A DNA stretch of 64,000 nt from Cryptomeria japonica (lineage: Eukaryota; Streptophyta; Pinopsida; Cupressales; Cupressaceae). Location of the stretch: assembly GCF_030272615.1 (NCBI RefSeq), contig NC_081406.1:172866861-172930860 (forward strand), written 5' to 3'. The notes beneath the pieces were generated by a model that was given only the letters and a program-made list of their open reading frames with translations, had not been told where the DNA came from and searched no databases. Below are positions 1 to 11,448 of the stretch, one piece after another (the stretch's first letter is position 1; the number at the start of each line of letters is the position of its first letter). Both the position numbers and the translations under genes were made by a program.

Positions 1-37
1 CAACGTAGTTTTCCCTGTCATATCAAAGACAACAGAG

Positions 38-517
38 TGTAGAATTTTGAACCTAACCTATCCTCTCTGAACCAACTGATTAGCAAACAATAACAGCAAA
101 AAGAAGAAAACACCAATATCTTTATTGAAGCTTAATTAAAAAATTACATAGAGGCTGTATATATAAAGAATTTGCAGTCTAGAAGAATAAATAATAACTG
201 CAGTTCTAAATATATTCCTAGCTTTGCATGGAAAGCTACTAAGGCTCTCAAACTAAAAAAAGCAAACTACTCCCTAAATTAAGAATACAATAAGTGCATG
301 CACAACATGCTTTATTTACTAAAAACAAACTCATGCAAAAAGCAAAACTAAAAATAGTCCTAGGGATTCATGCATGCTGGAGTACATGCTTTATTTGCAT
401 GAATAAACAAAAAAACTATTAACTAAAAATAGCTTATGCATGGTGATGAATGGATAGCTTCATGTCCAAACTGGAGTTGCATGGAGCTGCATGCTAGAGC
501 AGCATCACTTATCAACA
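38..517 (-). repeat. 3' LTR of the 38-8061 copia element
   Basis: This 480-bp copy of 7582-8061 is preceded by CAGAG at 33-37. The polypurine tract lies just inside it. Differences from the 5' LTR noticed by eye are two near the start, one in the CTGCAGTT / CTGCAATT stretch and one in CCTAGGG / CCTAAGG. Confidence 0.93.
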
Positions 518-530
518 TACTCCCCCTTGA
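518..530 (-). other. Polypurine tract
   Basis: On the minus strand this reads TCAAGGGGGAGTA and abuts the 3' LTR, the expected position of the plus-strand DNA primer of a copia element. Confidence 0.85.
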
Positions 531-1523
531 TGCTGAGAGGACTGACAATCTTATCTCGTAGTGCTATAAACTGAGCTTTCGCAACCGCTTTGGTGAATAT
601 ATCTGCTAGTTGATCCTAGGTGTTGATGTGCTTCAATTCGACATTCTTCTTTTGCACCAAATCTCATATGAAGTGATATTTCAAATCAAAATGCTTAGTT
701 CTGTTGTGATGAACCGGATTCTTAGCTAACTTGATGGCACTCACATTGTCACAATAAATTACTGTAGGCTGAATTTGTTTTTCTCCAATTTCTTCCAAAA
801 CTTTTCTGAGCCAAAGGGCTTGTGTACCTGTTGAGGTAATTGCAACATACTCTGCTTCTGTAGATGAGAGGGCAACAATACTTTGTTTTTTCGAGCTCCA
901 GGTAATCAAACCAGAACCAAAAGAAAAACAATTTCCAGATGTAGATTTACGGTCATCCATACTACCTCCCCAATCTAAATCACTAAAGCCTACAAGATTG
1001 AACTTTTCAGAAGAGTAGTAATGAATACCAAAACTTGAATTCCCTTTCACATACCTCAAAATCCTCTTGGCTGCCTTCATATGTATTTCAGATGGATTTG
1101 TCATATACCTTGAAACAAGTGAAACTGAATAAGCAATATCTGGCCTCGTGTGGGTTAGAAACATCAAGTTCCCCACAATACTTCTGTAAGTTGTCTCATC
1201 AACTAAACCAGCACCATCATCTCTACATAACAAATCTCCATGAGCACTTGGAGTGGAGGCAGGGTTACAATCAGTCATATTAAATTTCTTCAGCATATCC
1301 TCTGCATACTTTGTTTGACAAATGAAAATCTCATCCTTACTTTGATAAACCTCCATTCCTAGAAAATATTTCATTAGACCAAGATCTTTCATCTCAAATT
1401 CTTTCATCATAGCAGCTTTGAATTCATCTTTCATCTTAGAACTACTACCCATATACAAAAGATCATCAACATACAAACTTATGATGAGAATATCAGTACC
1501 TTCTTGTTTGTAGTATAAGGTAG
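519..1523 (-). pseudogene. copia RT C-terminal half and RNase H
   Basis: This continues the same pol after the solo LTR. It resumes at LYYKQEGTD and includes the catalytic YVDD, the GRPDI-like segment (TRPDIAYSVSL) and RNase H motifs (SDLDWGGSMDDRKSTSG, SSTEAEYVA, YCDNVSAIKLAKNP). Two in-frame stops in the C-terminus (TGA at 661-663 in place of Arg; TAG near 613 in NT[Q]DQLAD) are both explained by C-to-T changes. The reading ends at the SPLSIKGE tail overlapping the purine tract. The open frame that extends past 1523 uses solo-LTR sequence and is not element protein. Confidence 0.92.
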
Positions 1524-1789
1524 TGTTGTGCGAATCGCACACCCATCCCCGTCTTGGACAGGGACCCCCCCAGTTTGTGCCTTTTTGTCCTGATCCTGAA
1601 ATTTGGCTAAGTCTGGAATTCCCTGATCCTGAAATTTGGCTAACTCTGAAAACTGAGGAAACCTCCAAAAACTAGAATTTGCAATATAACTCTTGGAGGG
1701 CCGAAACCACTCTCAAACATCCTGAAAGTATATATGGAATATAACTTAAAGTATAAGTGACATTTCCATATGTTATATTCCATTAAATG

Positions 1790-2880
1790 ATCCTCCGGGG
1801 AGATCTGGGCAAACTTGCCCAAGTGCCCAAGCTCGCACTTCTTGAGGAAACGTTTAAAATCGCCCAAAATGCCCAATTTCGGACCTTGGGGCCAAAATGT
1901 GAAAAAGTTCAAAAGTTGCGAAAATGCCCTAGAGGTCCGAAAATCACTTAAGTTGTCCAATTTCGGACCGTGGGCCAAAAAGTGAAAAAGTTGATAAAAC
2001 TGGCAGGAGGTCCGAAAAAGTGAAATGTTGCAAACGTGCCTTCAGGTCCGAATTTCACTTAAAGCACCAATTTCGGACCCTAGGGCCGAAATTCGAAGTT
2101 TCTTCTAAATTTCCAAACGCGTTTTTAGGTTCAAAAAGTGAAAACGCGATTTTGCGAAATATGTTACAAGGTCCAAAAACCACTTAAGCGCCCTCATTTT
2201 CGGACCCTCGGAGGTAAATGGAAAGTGCGTCGAGTTTAGGAAACACAAAAAAAAAAACGCGTTTTAGATCCGAAATTTACCAAAAGCGCTTCAAGCCCCG
2301 AAAATCGTTTAAAGTGTCCATTTTCGGAACCATGGGGCGAAATCGAAAAAAAGGTATAAAGGTGCGAAATCCTACAAAGCTCCTCCAAATCCGAAGTTTG
2401 CCTTGGACACCCATTTTCGGACCCCAGCCCCGAAATTTTAAAACTCAGAAATTTGTAAAACGCCTTCAAACTCCAATTTTGTAAACATGTTTAGGTCCGA
2501 AGTTCACTTATTTTGCAAAAGGTGGTTTAGCTCCGAAAATGAGAGTTCACCAAAAACGTGAAGTCCCATTTTCGGACCCTAGGGGCGAAATGTTTGAAAA
2601 TCGCAATTTTTGCGAAATATATGTAAGCTCCGAAATTTGCAAAAGGATGGCAAGGTCCGAAATTCGCCTTAAGTCCTCAGACTTCGGACCCATGAGCCAA
2701 AAGTGAAAGGTTTTGAAAATTCAAAAGTTCAAATGCTCCAAATTTGCAAAAACGCCAAAGGGTCCGAAATTTTTTGCAAATTTCAAAAGGTGCCCTCCGT
2801 TCTCCGAAATTTACCAGAAAGGCATGAGAGTTAGAGTTTTAAAATTTGCAGAAGTTCTCCAAACCTCCAGAATCGCGCCA
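1790..2880 (+). repeat. GGTCCGAAA / TTTCGGACC quasi-periodic array
   Basis: More than fifteen loosely spaced copies of GGTCCGAAA-like words alternate with their reverse complement TTTCGGACC, often about 20-40 bases apart, so many can pair as short hairpins. Words such as AAAACGC, AAGTGAAAA and CACTTAAA recur between them. It has no long open frame and lies in the upstream (U3-like) part of the solo LTR. Confidence 0.8.
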
Positions 2881-3608
2881 TAAACCCATTTAAAACGTCC
2901 AAGACTCCAAAGGTAAAATACGCAGAAATAAAAAACCAAGGATCAGATTTCACAATCGAAGAGAAAGAGAAGCATTTTCAAGATACATCCCGCAAAGAGC
3001 TTCTCAAGCCAGACGTCGTAACTAAATTTAATGTTTGTTAAAATTAAATTATTTAATTTTTTCAAATTAATTTAATGAAATGAAGTTGGTTGATTGCAGG
3101 ACGTCATCGAAGAACCAGGAGAAAGACCTGAAAATGCAAATCAAGGAAGGATCGCAATTCAAGGCCAGGCGCTGAAGATTGAAAAAGAAAGATACAGGAG
3201 CGCAAGAGCAACCGAGCATTGGGACCCGTGCCGTTGAACATAGATGAAGTCCACTGGCGAAATTGGAGGCAAAAAGCAAAAGAACACTCTGAATGCTGCA
3301 AGTTTATGCATTCTCAAAGAAGCACACAGCTGGATTTAAGTCCAGAAATTCAGTTTTAAGGCTGAAATTGCTTTATTGTAAAATTGCCTATGGGTCCCGT
3401 GCAAGATATTTTTGTGGATAACTATTCCCAACCACCAAGAAGATTGGATAGACCTGAATTAAAGCCAAATAGTGGCAGGTAGTTGAGATAGTTGCTGGTT
3501 GGATAACTGAGAATTAATTAGGCATGGGTCAAGGCTGCCAGCTTCTGGAAGACAGATCAGGGCCCTTGGATGCAGTCCATCCTGGCCTCTGATTCAAAAT
3601 TGTAATAT

Positions 3609-3618
3609 CTATAAAAGG
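3609..3618 (+). promoter_or_regulatory. TATA-like box of the solo LTR
   Basis: CTATAAAAGG is followed by a GTTAGATTGTTAGATT-type microsatellite at about 3643-3710. The position fits an LTR promoter in the plus orientation. Function is inferred. Confidence 0.5.
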
Positions 3619-4477
3619 CAGAGGCCTTTCTTCTGTAAAGGGTTAGATTGTTAGATTGTTAGATTGTTAGAGATTGTTAGAGATTGAGAGATTGTTAGAA
3701 AGGGTTAGAAATTGCTAGATAGTTAGATTTTAGAGTTAGAATAGGTTAGATCTTAGCAGTAGCATAGAGATGCTGCAGAAATTGTTGTAATAGGCAGTTG
3801 AGATCAATATATGAACATTGATTTGGTGTTTATTGTCTTGTTTTCATCCTGTTTGCATGGTTTCTTTCAGCATTTTAGATAGATCTTTCTATTTTGGGTG
3901 TGCAGGTATTTGATAGATTCGGGCTCATACCACTGAGGATATTCTGATTGTGTATCCTTTTGTGTGGTTAACCTGAGCCTTCGATTGTGCTTAGTTCAAT
4001 TGCAGGTGTCTGTTTGAGCTACGCCAGAATTGGGTGCTTAGCCGTGCGTCTCCAATTTGAAAATCTTCCAAGTTCCTTTGAAGATTGCACCGTTCCTGCA
4101 AGGTTGTGAGCCATTCTGGCCAAGCAGGAATTGGTTATGTGGAATCCGTCTACCCGCATACCCGTGTTGTTAGTTTTAGATCTCCTAACCCTTTCCTTTT
4201 GCTCTTTATTGCATAATTCGAGAATCACAGCAGACTAGCTTGTTGCCAGTTAAACGTAAGTCCCCCTTGTGTTTCCAGCATAAACACATCAAGCCACTGA
4301 GAGATCCCGCAGTCAAGACCTGACAAAAGAAACCTTGAGGTAGTCTCCTTTGATCAAACTTAGAAAACAGCATTAGAGACTTCCTTATCTCAAGAGAGAG
4401 TAGGATAATCAGTCGGCTATTCTATTCTGCGTTGGCCGTATGAAGTTTGCAGCAATGCGATTTCAGACACGTCAATA

Positions 4478-7400
4478 GGTAGGATCACTCTTACTTCTCT
4501 GGAAGCCATTCTCCTGAAAGTATCCATCAATCCTGGCATACCACGCTCTTGGTGCTTGCTTGAGGCCATACAAAGCCTTCTTCAACTTGTAGACATAATT
4601 ATCTTTTCCTTCCACTTCAAAACCTTGTGGCTGCTCCACATACACTTCCTCTTCTAAGTACCCATTCAAGAAGGCACTTTTCACGTCCATATGATGTATG
4701 CTCCACTTCTTCTGAGCTACTAATGAAATCAGCATTCTTATGGTCTCTTGTCTTGCTACTGGTGCAAATGTCTCTTCATAATCAATTTCATACTTTTGTG
4801 TGAAGCCTTTAGCAACTAATCTTGCCTTGTGTCTTTCAACACTCCTATCACTGTTAAATTTGGTCTTGTAGACCCATTTGGTGCCAATCCTTTTTTTGTC
4901 ATGTGGAAGTTCTATTAACTCCCAAGTATCATTCTTGTGAATGGAATCCATCTTTTCTTCCATGGCTTTCACCCAAACCTCGTTAGTACATGCATCTTCA
5001 AAACATGATGGTTCAAAATCAGCCTTGGCTAATAAAGCAAAATTCACTGTTTCACCTACTGGGTTTTCTTCATGTACTTGATTTCCACTCCTCTGGTAGA
5101 TATCACTCAATCTCCTTACTTTCCTTGTAGAACTTGGAGAAGAAGCTAGACTTGAACTTGGTACTAAAGAACTTGATGAAGGGTTGCTTGGTGGAGTTAA
5201 ACCACTGGATATAGAAACATTAGTTGGCTGCTCATGATCAATATCAGCAATTATATCATCATTCAAAATAGATTTTGGCTTCTCAACATGGCCTTTTTTA
5301 TGACCATAAACTCCCCCTTCATCAAAAATCACATCTCTTGAGACAATAAGCTTGTTAGTGAGGGGATTATACAATCTATAAGCCTTGCTTTTCTCACTAT
5401 ACCCAATAAAAATACATGACTCACTCTTTGCATCTAACTTCTGTCTATTCTGATCAAGTACATGCACATAAGCCAAACAACCAAAAACTTTGAAATGATT
5501 AACATTAGGCCTTTTACCATACCAAGCTTCATAAGGAGTCATCTTTTCTAGTGCACTGGTGGGGCTACGGTTGAGGATGTACACCGCTGTAGCAACTCCA
5601 TCTCCCCAATAAGAATTGCTCAATCCCTTGGTTTGTAACATGCACCTTGCCATTTCAACCACAGTACGATTCTTCCTTTCAGCTACTCCATTTTGTTGAG
5701 GTGTGTATGCAGTAGTAAGTTGGCGCTTGATGCCATTAAAATCACAATAACTTTGGAAAGCCTTTGAGCAAAAGTCTCCTCCACGATCTCATTTTCTACA
5801 AGGGCTTTAAACTTCTTGAATGTATCAAAGGCTTCATCTTTGGCCTTCAAAAAATATACCCAACAATTTCGTGAGTAATCATCAATAAAAGTGATGAAAT
5901 ATGATGACTTACCCAAACTCTTAGTCTGCATAGGACCACATATATCTGAATGAACAAGCTGAAGTGGGTGATGAGCCCTCCATGCATTGCCCTTTGGAAA
6001 CTTTTCTCTTGCATGCTTTCCTTTAGCACAACCTTCACAAACCTCCTTGTGTTCCTCAACCTTGGGCAAACCAGAAACTAATGCATGTGAGGTTAGAAAC
6101 TTCAAACTATGAAATTTTAAATGCCCATACCTGAGATGCCATAACCAACTTGAATCCTCATAAGCCATATTTGCCAAACTGTTGTTATGTTCACCAAACC
6201 TCAAGGGGAACATCCTATTTCTTGTCATAGGAACAACAGTGATCACCCTATTATCCTTATTCTTATCATAGATAGTACAAGTCTTATTCTCAAAGACTAC
6301 TTTATAATTTTTCTCACATAGCTGCCCAACACTTAACAAATTGTGCTTCAATTGTGGAGTATAATAAATATCATGAATAATCTTTATACCTTCTTTTGTT
6401 TGGACCTCCATAGCTCCTTTGGCAGCAACCTCCAATGATTTATCATCACCAAGCTGGATCTTGGATTTGAAACTTCCATCCTTTGTTGAGAACAACTTCT
6501 CATTCCCTGTCATATGGTTAGAGCATCCAGAATCTAGGTACCAAACATCTTTACTAGTATTTTCACCCTTGGCATAAGATAAAAAAAAGTGATCAGGAGG
6601 ATTGTCACTACTTTCTTGAGCATAGTTAGCACTTTTACCTTTTTTCAATTTGCATTCTCTTTCAAAGTGGCCATACCTATTACAATGGTAACATTGAACA
6701 TTTCTCTTATCAAATCTGCCTCTACCTCTACCTCTTCCTCTGAAACCACCACTTCCTCTTGAGCCACCTCTTCCTCTACCTCTTGAAGAATTTTGGCTTT
6801 GCCCTTTACCTTGGCCTTGATTGATTTTGGCACTACTGCTGCTTGTATCTTCATCTTTTGTGATTAGCAATTTAGAGGAAAACGCTTTCTCTACACCTTC
6901 AAAAGAATCTTTCAATCTTTCTTCATGAGACATCAGGGATCCAACCAGTTGATCAAACTGTAGTTTTGTCAAATCCTTGCTTTCTTCTATGATTAATGCT
7001 ACATGATTCCATCTGGGTGTCAAAGATCTCAACACCTTTTTTATCAAAACTTCATTGCTTACAATTTCTCCAAGTGTAGCCATTTTATTGACCACATCTT
7101 TGACTCTGACACAATAATCACTTATACTTTCAGCTTCTTGCATCTTCAAATTCTCGGACTCTCGCTTCAATGTTTGAAGCTTGACCACTTTAACTTGATC
7201 ACTACCCTGGTAAGCTTCTTGTAGAGTCTTCCAGGCATCTTTGGCAGTTGTTGCTCCTGATATTCTTGGAAATAAGCTCTTATCAAGAGCTATCTGAATG
7301 TGAAACAAAGCTTGAGCATTCTTTTTCCTTGTTTCCTTTCTTGCTGTTCTTTCATTGGCTGTAAGGGCATTCCAATCAGTTGGCTCTTCATAACCTGATT

Positions 7401-7512
7401 CAATAATCTCCCACTAATCTTTTCCAATCAAAAAGGTCAGCATCTTAATGCACCAATAATCATAATCATTCCCATCAAATTCTGGAACGGGCATATGGTT
7501 AGAATTCGACAT
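4478..7512 (-). pseudogene. copia gag-protease-integrase-RT (5' part), broken
   Basis: The likely gag start is the ATG ending at 7512 (MSNSNHMPVPEFDG). An in-frame TAG at 7414-7416 interrupts gag. An open stretch of 541 codons follows (5683-7308), with a UBN2-type gag core, a Gly/Arg-rich linker, a CCHC knuckle (CYHCNRYGHFEREC), a protease motif (YLDSGCSNHMTG), the GAG-pre-integrase histidine/cysteine region and the first integrase Asp (HSDICGP). Near 5780 a small deletion joins FKALVENE to DRGGDF and shifts frame. The second Asp (DRGGDF), the Glu (NGVAERKNR) and the RT start continue in the frame of 4472-5662. RT breaks off after SKSDPT at the solo-LTR junction. Gag-Pol would drive particle formation and reverse transcription; this copy cannot make it. 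Confidence 0.93.
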
Positions 7513-7567
7513 GATTAACTTTGGCGAAATTCCAACAATAAAACTTTAACCCAAAACAATTTTACTT

Positions 7568-7579
7568 GCTCTGATACCA
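7568..7579 (-). other. Primer binding site (initiator Met tRNA type)
   Basis: On the minus strand this reads TGGTATCAGAGC, the classic copia primer site complementary to the 3' end of initiator Met tRNA. It is separated from the 5' LTR by two bases. Confidence 0.93.
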
Positions 7580-7581
7580 CT

Positions 7582-8061
7582 TGTAGAATTTTGAACCTGA
7601 CCTATCCTCTCTAAACCAACTGATTAGCAAACAATAACAGCAAAAAGAAGAAAACACCAATATCTTTATTGAAGCTTAATTAAAAAATTACATAGAGGCT
7701 GTATATATAAAGAATTTGCAGTCTAGAAGAATAAATAATAACTGCAATTCTAAATATATTCCTAGCTTTGCATGGAAAGCTACTAAGGCTCTCAAACTAA
7801 AAAAAGCAAACTACTCCCTAAATTAAGAATACAATAAGTGCATGCACAACATGCTTTATTTACTAAAAACAAACTCATGCAAAAAGCAAAACTAAAAATA
7901 GTCCTAAGGATTCATGCATGCTGGAGTACATGCTTTATTTGCATGAATAAACAAAAAAACTATTAACTAAAAATAGCTTATGCATGGTGATGAATGGATA
8001 GCTTCATGTCCAAACTGGAGTTGCATGGAGCTGCATGCTAGAGCAGCATCACTTATCAACA
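7582..8061 (-). repeat. 5' LTR of the 38-8061 copia element
   Basis: This 480-bp copy nearly matches 38-517. It begins TGTAGAATTTT and ends TATCAACA on the plus strand and is followed by the target duplication CAGAG. On the minus strand it is the promoter-bearing 5' LTR, because the primer site lies immediately inside it. Confidence 0.93.
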
Positions 8062-8199
8062 CAGAGATACCCTATCCATACTTAACATTGATACATTACA
8101 TTAATCATAGCAGAATATGGATAAGTCCCTTGCAATTGATTTTCAAGTTAACTGTTCCCCTTTTTCTTGATTACTAACATAATGGGGACATTATTCAGA

Positions 8200-8915
8200 G
8201 AGTAACGACAATTTTGTGGAACTTTGATTTACGTCTACCAGTTGCATTTGCTTGAAATTTTCTAAAACTTTAACAACGAATCCACTCTGTGCACCTTTTG
8301 TAAATATGACATTGTATGAGATGACATTTCGTCACGACATTTTATTAATCATTCAACCGTTATGTCCATTCTCTATAGGCCGTGGTTTTGGTATTTTTCA
8401 GAGTCTTTTCTTCCATATACTTCTGTGCGTCTGCCCACTTGCTGAGAAATGACATTCTTATGGTGAAAATTTGTCAAGGAGTTTGCAATCTTGAAGAATT
8501 TGGATTTAAACCAAATAGTTGCATTTGCTTGAAAATTCCTAAAACCTTTTCAACAAGCCATTATTGTTCATAACCTGTCATAATTTCATTTTGTGAAATC
8601 AATGCCATTAAAGTGCGCTATCGATTAGCTTACCCGCGCCTCCATGTTTTTCATGTTAGCATAGGCAACTAAGCAACTCAATCCATATTCATATATGACC
8701 CACAGGGACCAAGTAAACACGTCTGCGCTGCCACCATAGACTTAACTCACATTTTAATAATATGGTTTAGGATGTCCTCAAGATAGCTACAGTAGCCATG
8801 AATGTCACCATGCACGCCTAAGGGCTATTCACATGATTGAAAGAGGTACATCTGCATAGATGTGTGCATGATATAGATATTCAAAGTTTGATGATAATAT
8901 GGGATCTTTGTTTAG
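8200..8915. repeat. Block S, copy 1 (partial)
   Basis: This matches 31190-31930 and 45430-46170 over several hundred bases (shared words AACGAATCCA, GAGATTTCGTCACGA, ATGTCCTCAAGATAGC). It has no convincing open frame and its origin is unknown. The distal part of block S present in copies 2 and 3 is missing here. The 140 bases between the copia element and this block show nothing recognisable. Confidence 0.7.
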
Positions 8916-9535
8916 GAGATACGTAACACGGGTTTTTTTTGCAAAAGTTTAAAATTTTACAAGTTCAAATGTGGGGCTAACAATCTCCAATCACTTGGTC
9001 TTGGGTCTAAGGTTTCAAGAAATAGATTTCTTGGTCAAGGATTGATGGTGCAAAGTAGATGTTCTAGGAGTTAAATATCTGTAGTATGGAGTCCAATATG
9101 TTATTTTTAGGGTTCATAGTCTTGGGTCTTATGGTTGAAGTTATAGCTTTGTTGGTCTAGGATCTAACGTGCAAGTTTGTTGGTCTAAGAGTCCATTGCC
9201 TCTAGTGTAGGGTTCAATATCTAATGTTTAGGGTCCATGGTCTTTGATCTAGGTTGCAAGGGCTATGGTCCAAGTTCTAAGATGTGGGATTGTTAGCCCC
9301 ATTTTTCAACTTGTCAAATTTTATATTTTTTGCATTAAAATCCTTGTGTTGTGTATCTCCTTAACAAAAGGGTCCCCAATCATATTCAAATTGTGAATAT
9401 TTAATTATTTTTGAATAAAATCATTCAATTGTATTAGGAAATCTTAAAACTAGATTGTGCTACCTATGTTTAGGTCTTGGGTCTTGTGTCAACGGGTTGA
9501 ACCCTAAAACTAGACTATGATTGTTGGACCCTTCT
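8915..9535. repeat. Block U, copy 1 (partial)
   Basis: This carries the diagnostic U words: TTTAGGAGATAC, the run of GGTCTAAGG / TTCAAGTTATAGC / TTGGTCTAGGATCT phrases, GTTAGCCCCATTTTT and GGTCTTGGGTCTTGTGT. The upstream third of the full unit is absent. Seven other copies lie in the window. It is non-coding. Confidence 0.75.
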
Positions 9536-9815
9536 AGTAATCAATGTTTTCGATACGAATGTTTCTCTGAAACTGACCTTGTTTGCTCAAAGAGTAGTGA
9601 CAACCATTCACCACAATCTTCTTGTACATTTGAGAGGGGCAGCTCTCTCGCATGATGGGGATTTTTTTGTTTTTTGTGCACTTTTGTCCTGAAAGTACAT
9701 CAAGTGGAGAAAACTAAACTAAAGAAAGGTGAATAATAGAAATCCCAATGGTAGGCATATGACTACCAGCTGAAATTTCACAAAGGATGACAAACTACGA
9801 GAAGGTTTTTAGGAC
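9536..9815. repeat. Block A, copy 1
   Basis: Homologous to 26500-26830, 33185-33530 and 43400-43720 (shared words AATGTTTCTCTGAAACTGACC and GAGAGGGGCAGCTC, then AACTAAACTAAAGAAAGG). It is truncated at the junction with the second copia element near 9815. Confidence 0.7.
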
Positions 9816-10070
9816 AAAACTTGTTGCTCCAGCAATATATCTTAGGATTGATTTTCCAGCTTGCCATTGGGTGCTCGTGGAAGATTCTATATATTTGGAA
9901 ATTAAACTTAGAAAATACATTAAGTCAGGCCTCGATGTTGTCAAATACATGATACTTCCAACCAATTTTTTATACAAAGTTTGGATCAACACTTGACTCT
10001 TGATCTTTCTTACCGAGCTTTGTACTAGTTGCCATTGGTGTTGCAGCTGGCTTGCAATTCACCATCTTAA
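9795..10070 (-). pseudogene. copia RT C-terminus / connection remnant (element 2)
   Basis: The minus strand reads NCKPAATPMATSTKL and then KKLVGSIMYLTTSRPDLMYFLSLISKY in a second frame, the conserved TRPD segment after the RT palm. The stretch with YVDD that should precede it is absent. The frame runs into block-A sequence near 9815, so RNase H is lost. Confidence 0.85.
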
Positions 10071-10080
10071 ACCATCTTAA

Positions 10081-11448
10081 ACCTCTTCTTCCAAATATCC
10101 ATTTAAAAATGTAGATCTTACATCCATCTGATACATTTTCCATTTATTTTGTGCTGCAATAGCCAACACCATCCTCACCGTGTCAAGTCTAGCAACAGGT
10201 GCAAAATTTTCATTATAATCAGTGCCAGGATGCTAACTAAACCTTTGAGCTACAAGTCTTGCTTTGTGTTTCTCAACTTTTTCCTTCGGTATTTGACTTA
10301 GTCTCATAAATCCATTTAACACCTATAATATTTTTACCTTTAGGAAAATCTACAAGATTCCACATGTTATTGCTCTCTAAGGCATCAATCTCTTCATTCA
10401 TGGCTTTTACCCAAACCTCTTCTTTAATAGCTTCTTCAAAATTGACAGGATCACATGCAATCGATGCAAAATTTGAAACTTGATCTATTTCTTCAATTGG
10501 CTCATATAATTCTCTTAAGCTTCTAGTCTTTTGACCTTTAATTCTATTCCTTAATGTAGCTAATGTGGGATTTGATTCATTACTAAGCTCTAATTTTGTT
10601 GCTTGTTGTCCACCATAACTTGATGGTTCACCACATTCGTGAGTTCTAAGGGTTCTAAGTTGTAATGAGCTAACTCTTCGAGATTGTCTTCCTGGAGTAC
10701 TTGCTAGAGGTGTATGTGCCTGTGAAATCAACTGTCCATCCTGTACGCCTTGCTCATTTCCATCATTATTTCCATGAGATAATACAACTCCCTCTACAAC
10801 AAATATATACATGCTTCCATCCCAAGCCTCATTTTCCGTGAACTCAACATCTTTGCTAATAATATATTTCGTGGTGATTGGATTATAGAGTCTATATGCC
10901 TTAGACTCCTCACTGTGTCCAATAAAAATACGCTTCTCACATTTGTCATCTAGCTTCCTTCTCATCTCTTTAGGTACATGGGCATATGCAACACACCCGA
11001 AGACCCTTAAATGAGATACGATACAACTCCTACGACTCCAAGCTTCTTGGGGAACATGGTCCTTCACACTCTTAATTGGACTCCTATTTAAGATATACAC
11101 TGAACAAATAACTGCTGCTCCCCAATATTCATTTGATAGATGCTTCTCCTTCAGCATACTTCGAGCCATGTTCATAATGGTTTGGTTCTTCCGTTTAGCG
11201 ACTCCATTTTGTTGTGGATTAAAACGAGTAGTAAATTATCTTTTGATTCCACGATCCTAGCAAAACTCCATGAAACTTTAATATATTTGCCACTCTCCTT
11301 TTCAACCATGGCTTTAAACCTTTTGAATACATCAAAGGTTTCAGATTTCTGCTTCAAAAGATAAACTCAAGTCTTTTGACTATAATCATCTATAAAAGTT
11401 TAAAAAGAAATATTACTAGCCAATGATGGTGTTTGCATTGGTCCACAC
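10081..11448 (-). pseudogene. copia integrase C-terminus and RT start (element 2)
   Basis: The open frame 10273-11175 (300 codons) holds the integrase tail ([17 protein letters not shown]) and the GKRP-like block ([36 protein letters not shown]). The variable linker and the first RT block (EEIDALESNNMWNLVDFPKG) follow. Upstream, 11172-11447 shows the integrase catalytic middle with shifts. Past 10273 the RT continues in another frame ([28 protein letters not shown]) and stops at an internal deletion. RT copies RNA to DNA; the palm here is incomplete. Confidence 0.9.

Larger units (their letters stand above)
1524..4477 (+). mobile_element. Giant solo LTR (2954 bp) nested in copia RT
   Basis: The insertion is bounded by the 5-bp target duplication GGTAG (1519-1523 and 4478-4482); removing it restores the RT frame (SKSDPT / LYYK). 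It starts TGTTGTGCG and ends CGTCAATA, as expected of TGTTG...CAACA with one decayed base. No second LTR, primer site or coding domain is inside, so a solo LTR fits best. A TATA-like CTATAAAAGG (3609-3618), followed by a transcript-like region, suggests plus orientation. The first 1.3 kb carries an unusual array of GGTCCGAAA and inverted TTTCGGACC motifs, described separately. A related sequence begins at 63063. Confidence 0.8.
38..8061 (-). mobile_element. Complete Ty1/copia LTR retrotransposon (non-functional, nested)
   Basis: Two 480-bp direct LTRs (38-517 and 7582-8061) with TG...CA ends are flanked by the perfect 5-bp target duplication CAGAG (33-37 and 8062-8066). The primer site, complementary to initiator Met tRNA, lies next to the high-coordinate LTR and the purine tract next to the low-coordinate LTR, so the element reads on the minus strand. 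Domain order on that strand is gag, zinc knuckle, protease, integrase, RT, RNase H, which defines Ty1/copia. By eye the LTRs differ at about four positions in 480, so insertion is recent relative to the rest of the window. A 2954-bp solo LTR (1524-4477) sits in the RT domain; without it the element is about 5.1 kb, a normal copia length. Confidence 0.95.

Noticed and set aside
2218-2484. 88-codon open frame in the CCGAAA array
   Set aside because: Overlaps a second frame on the other strand; both arise from the repeated words and resemble no protein.
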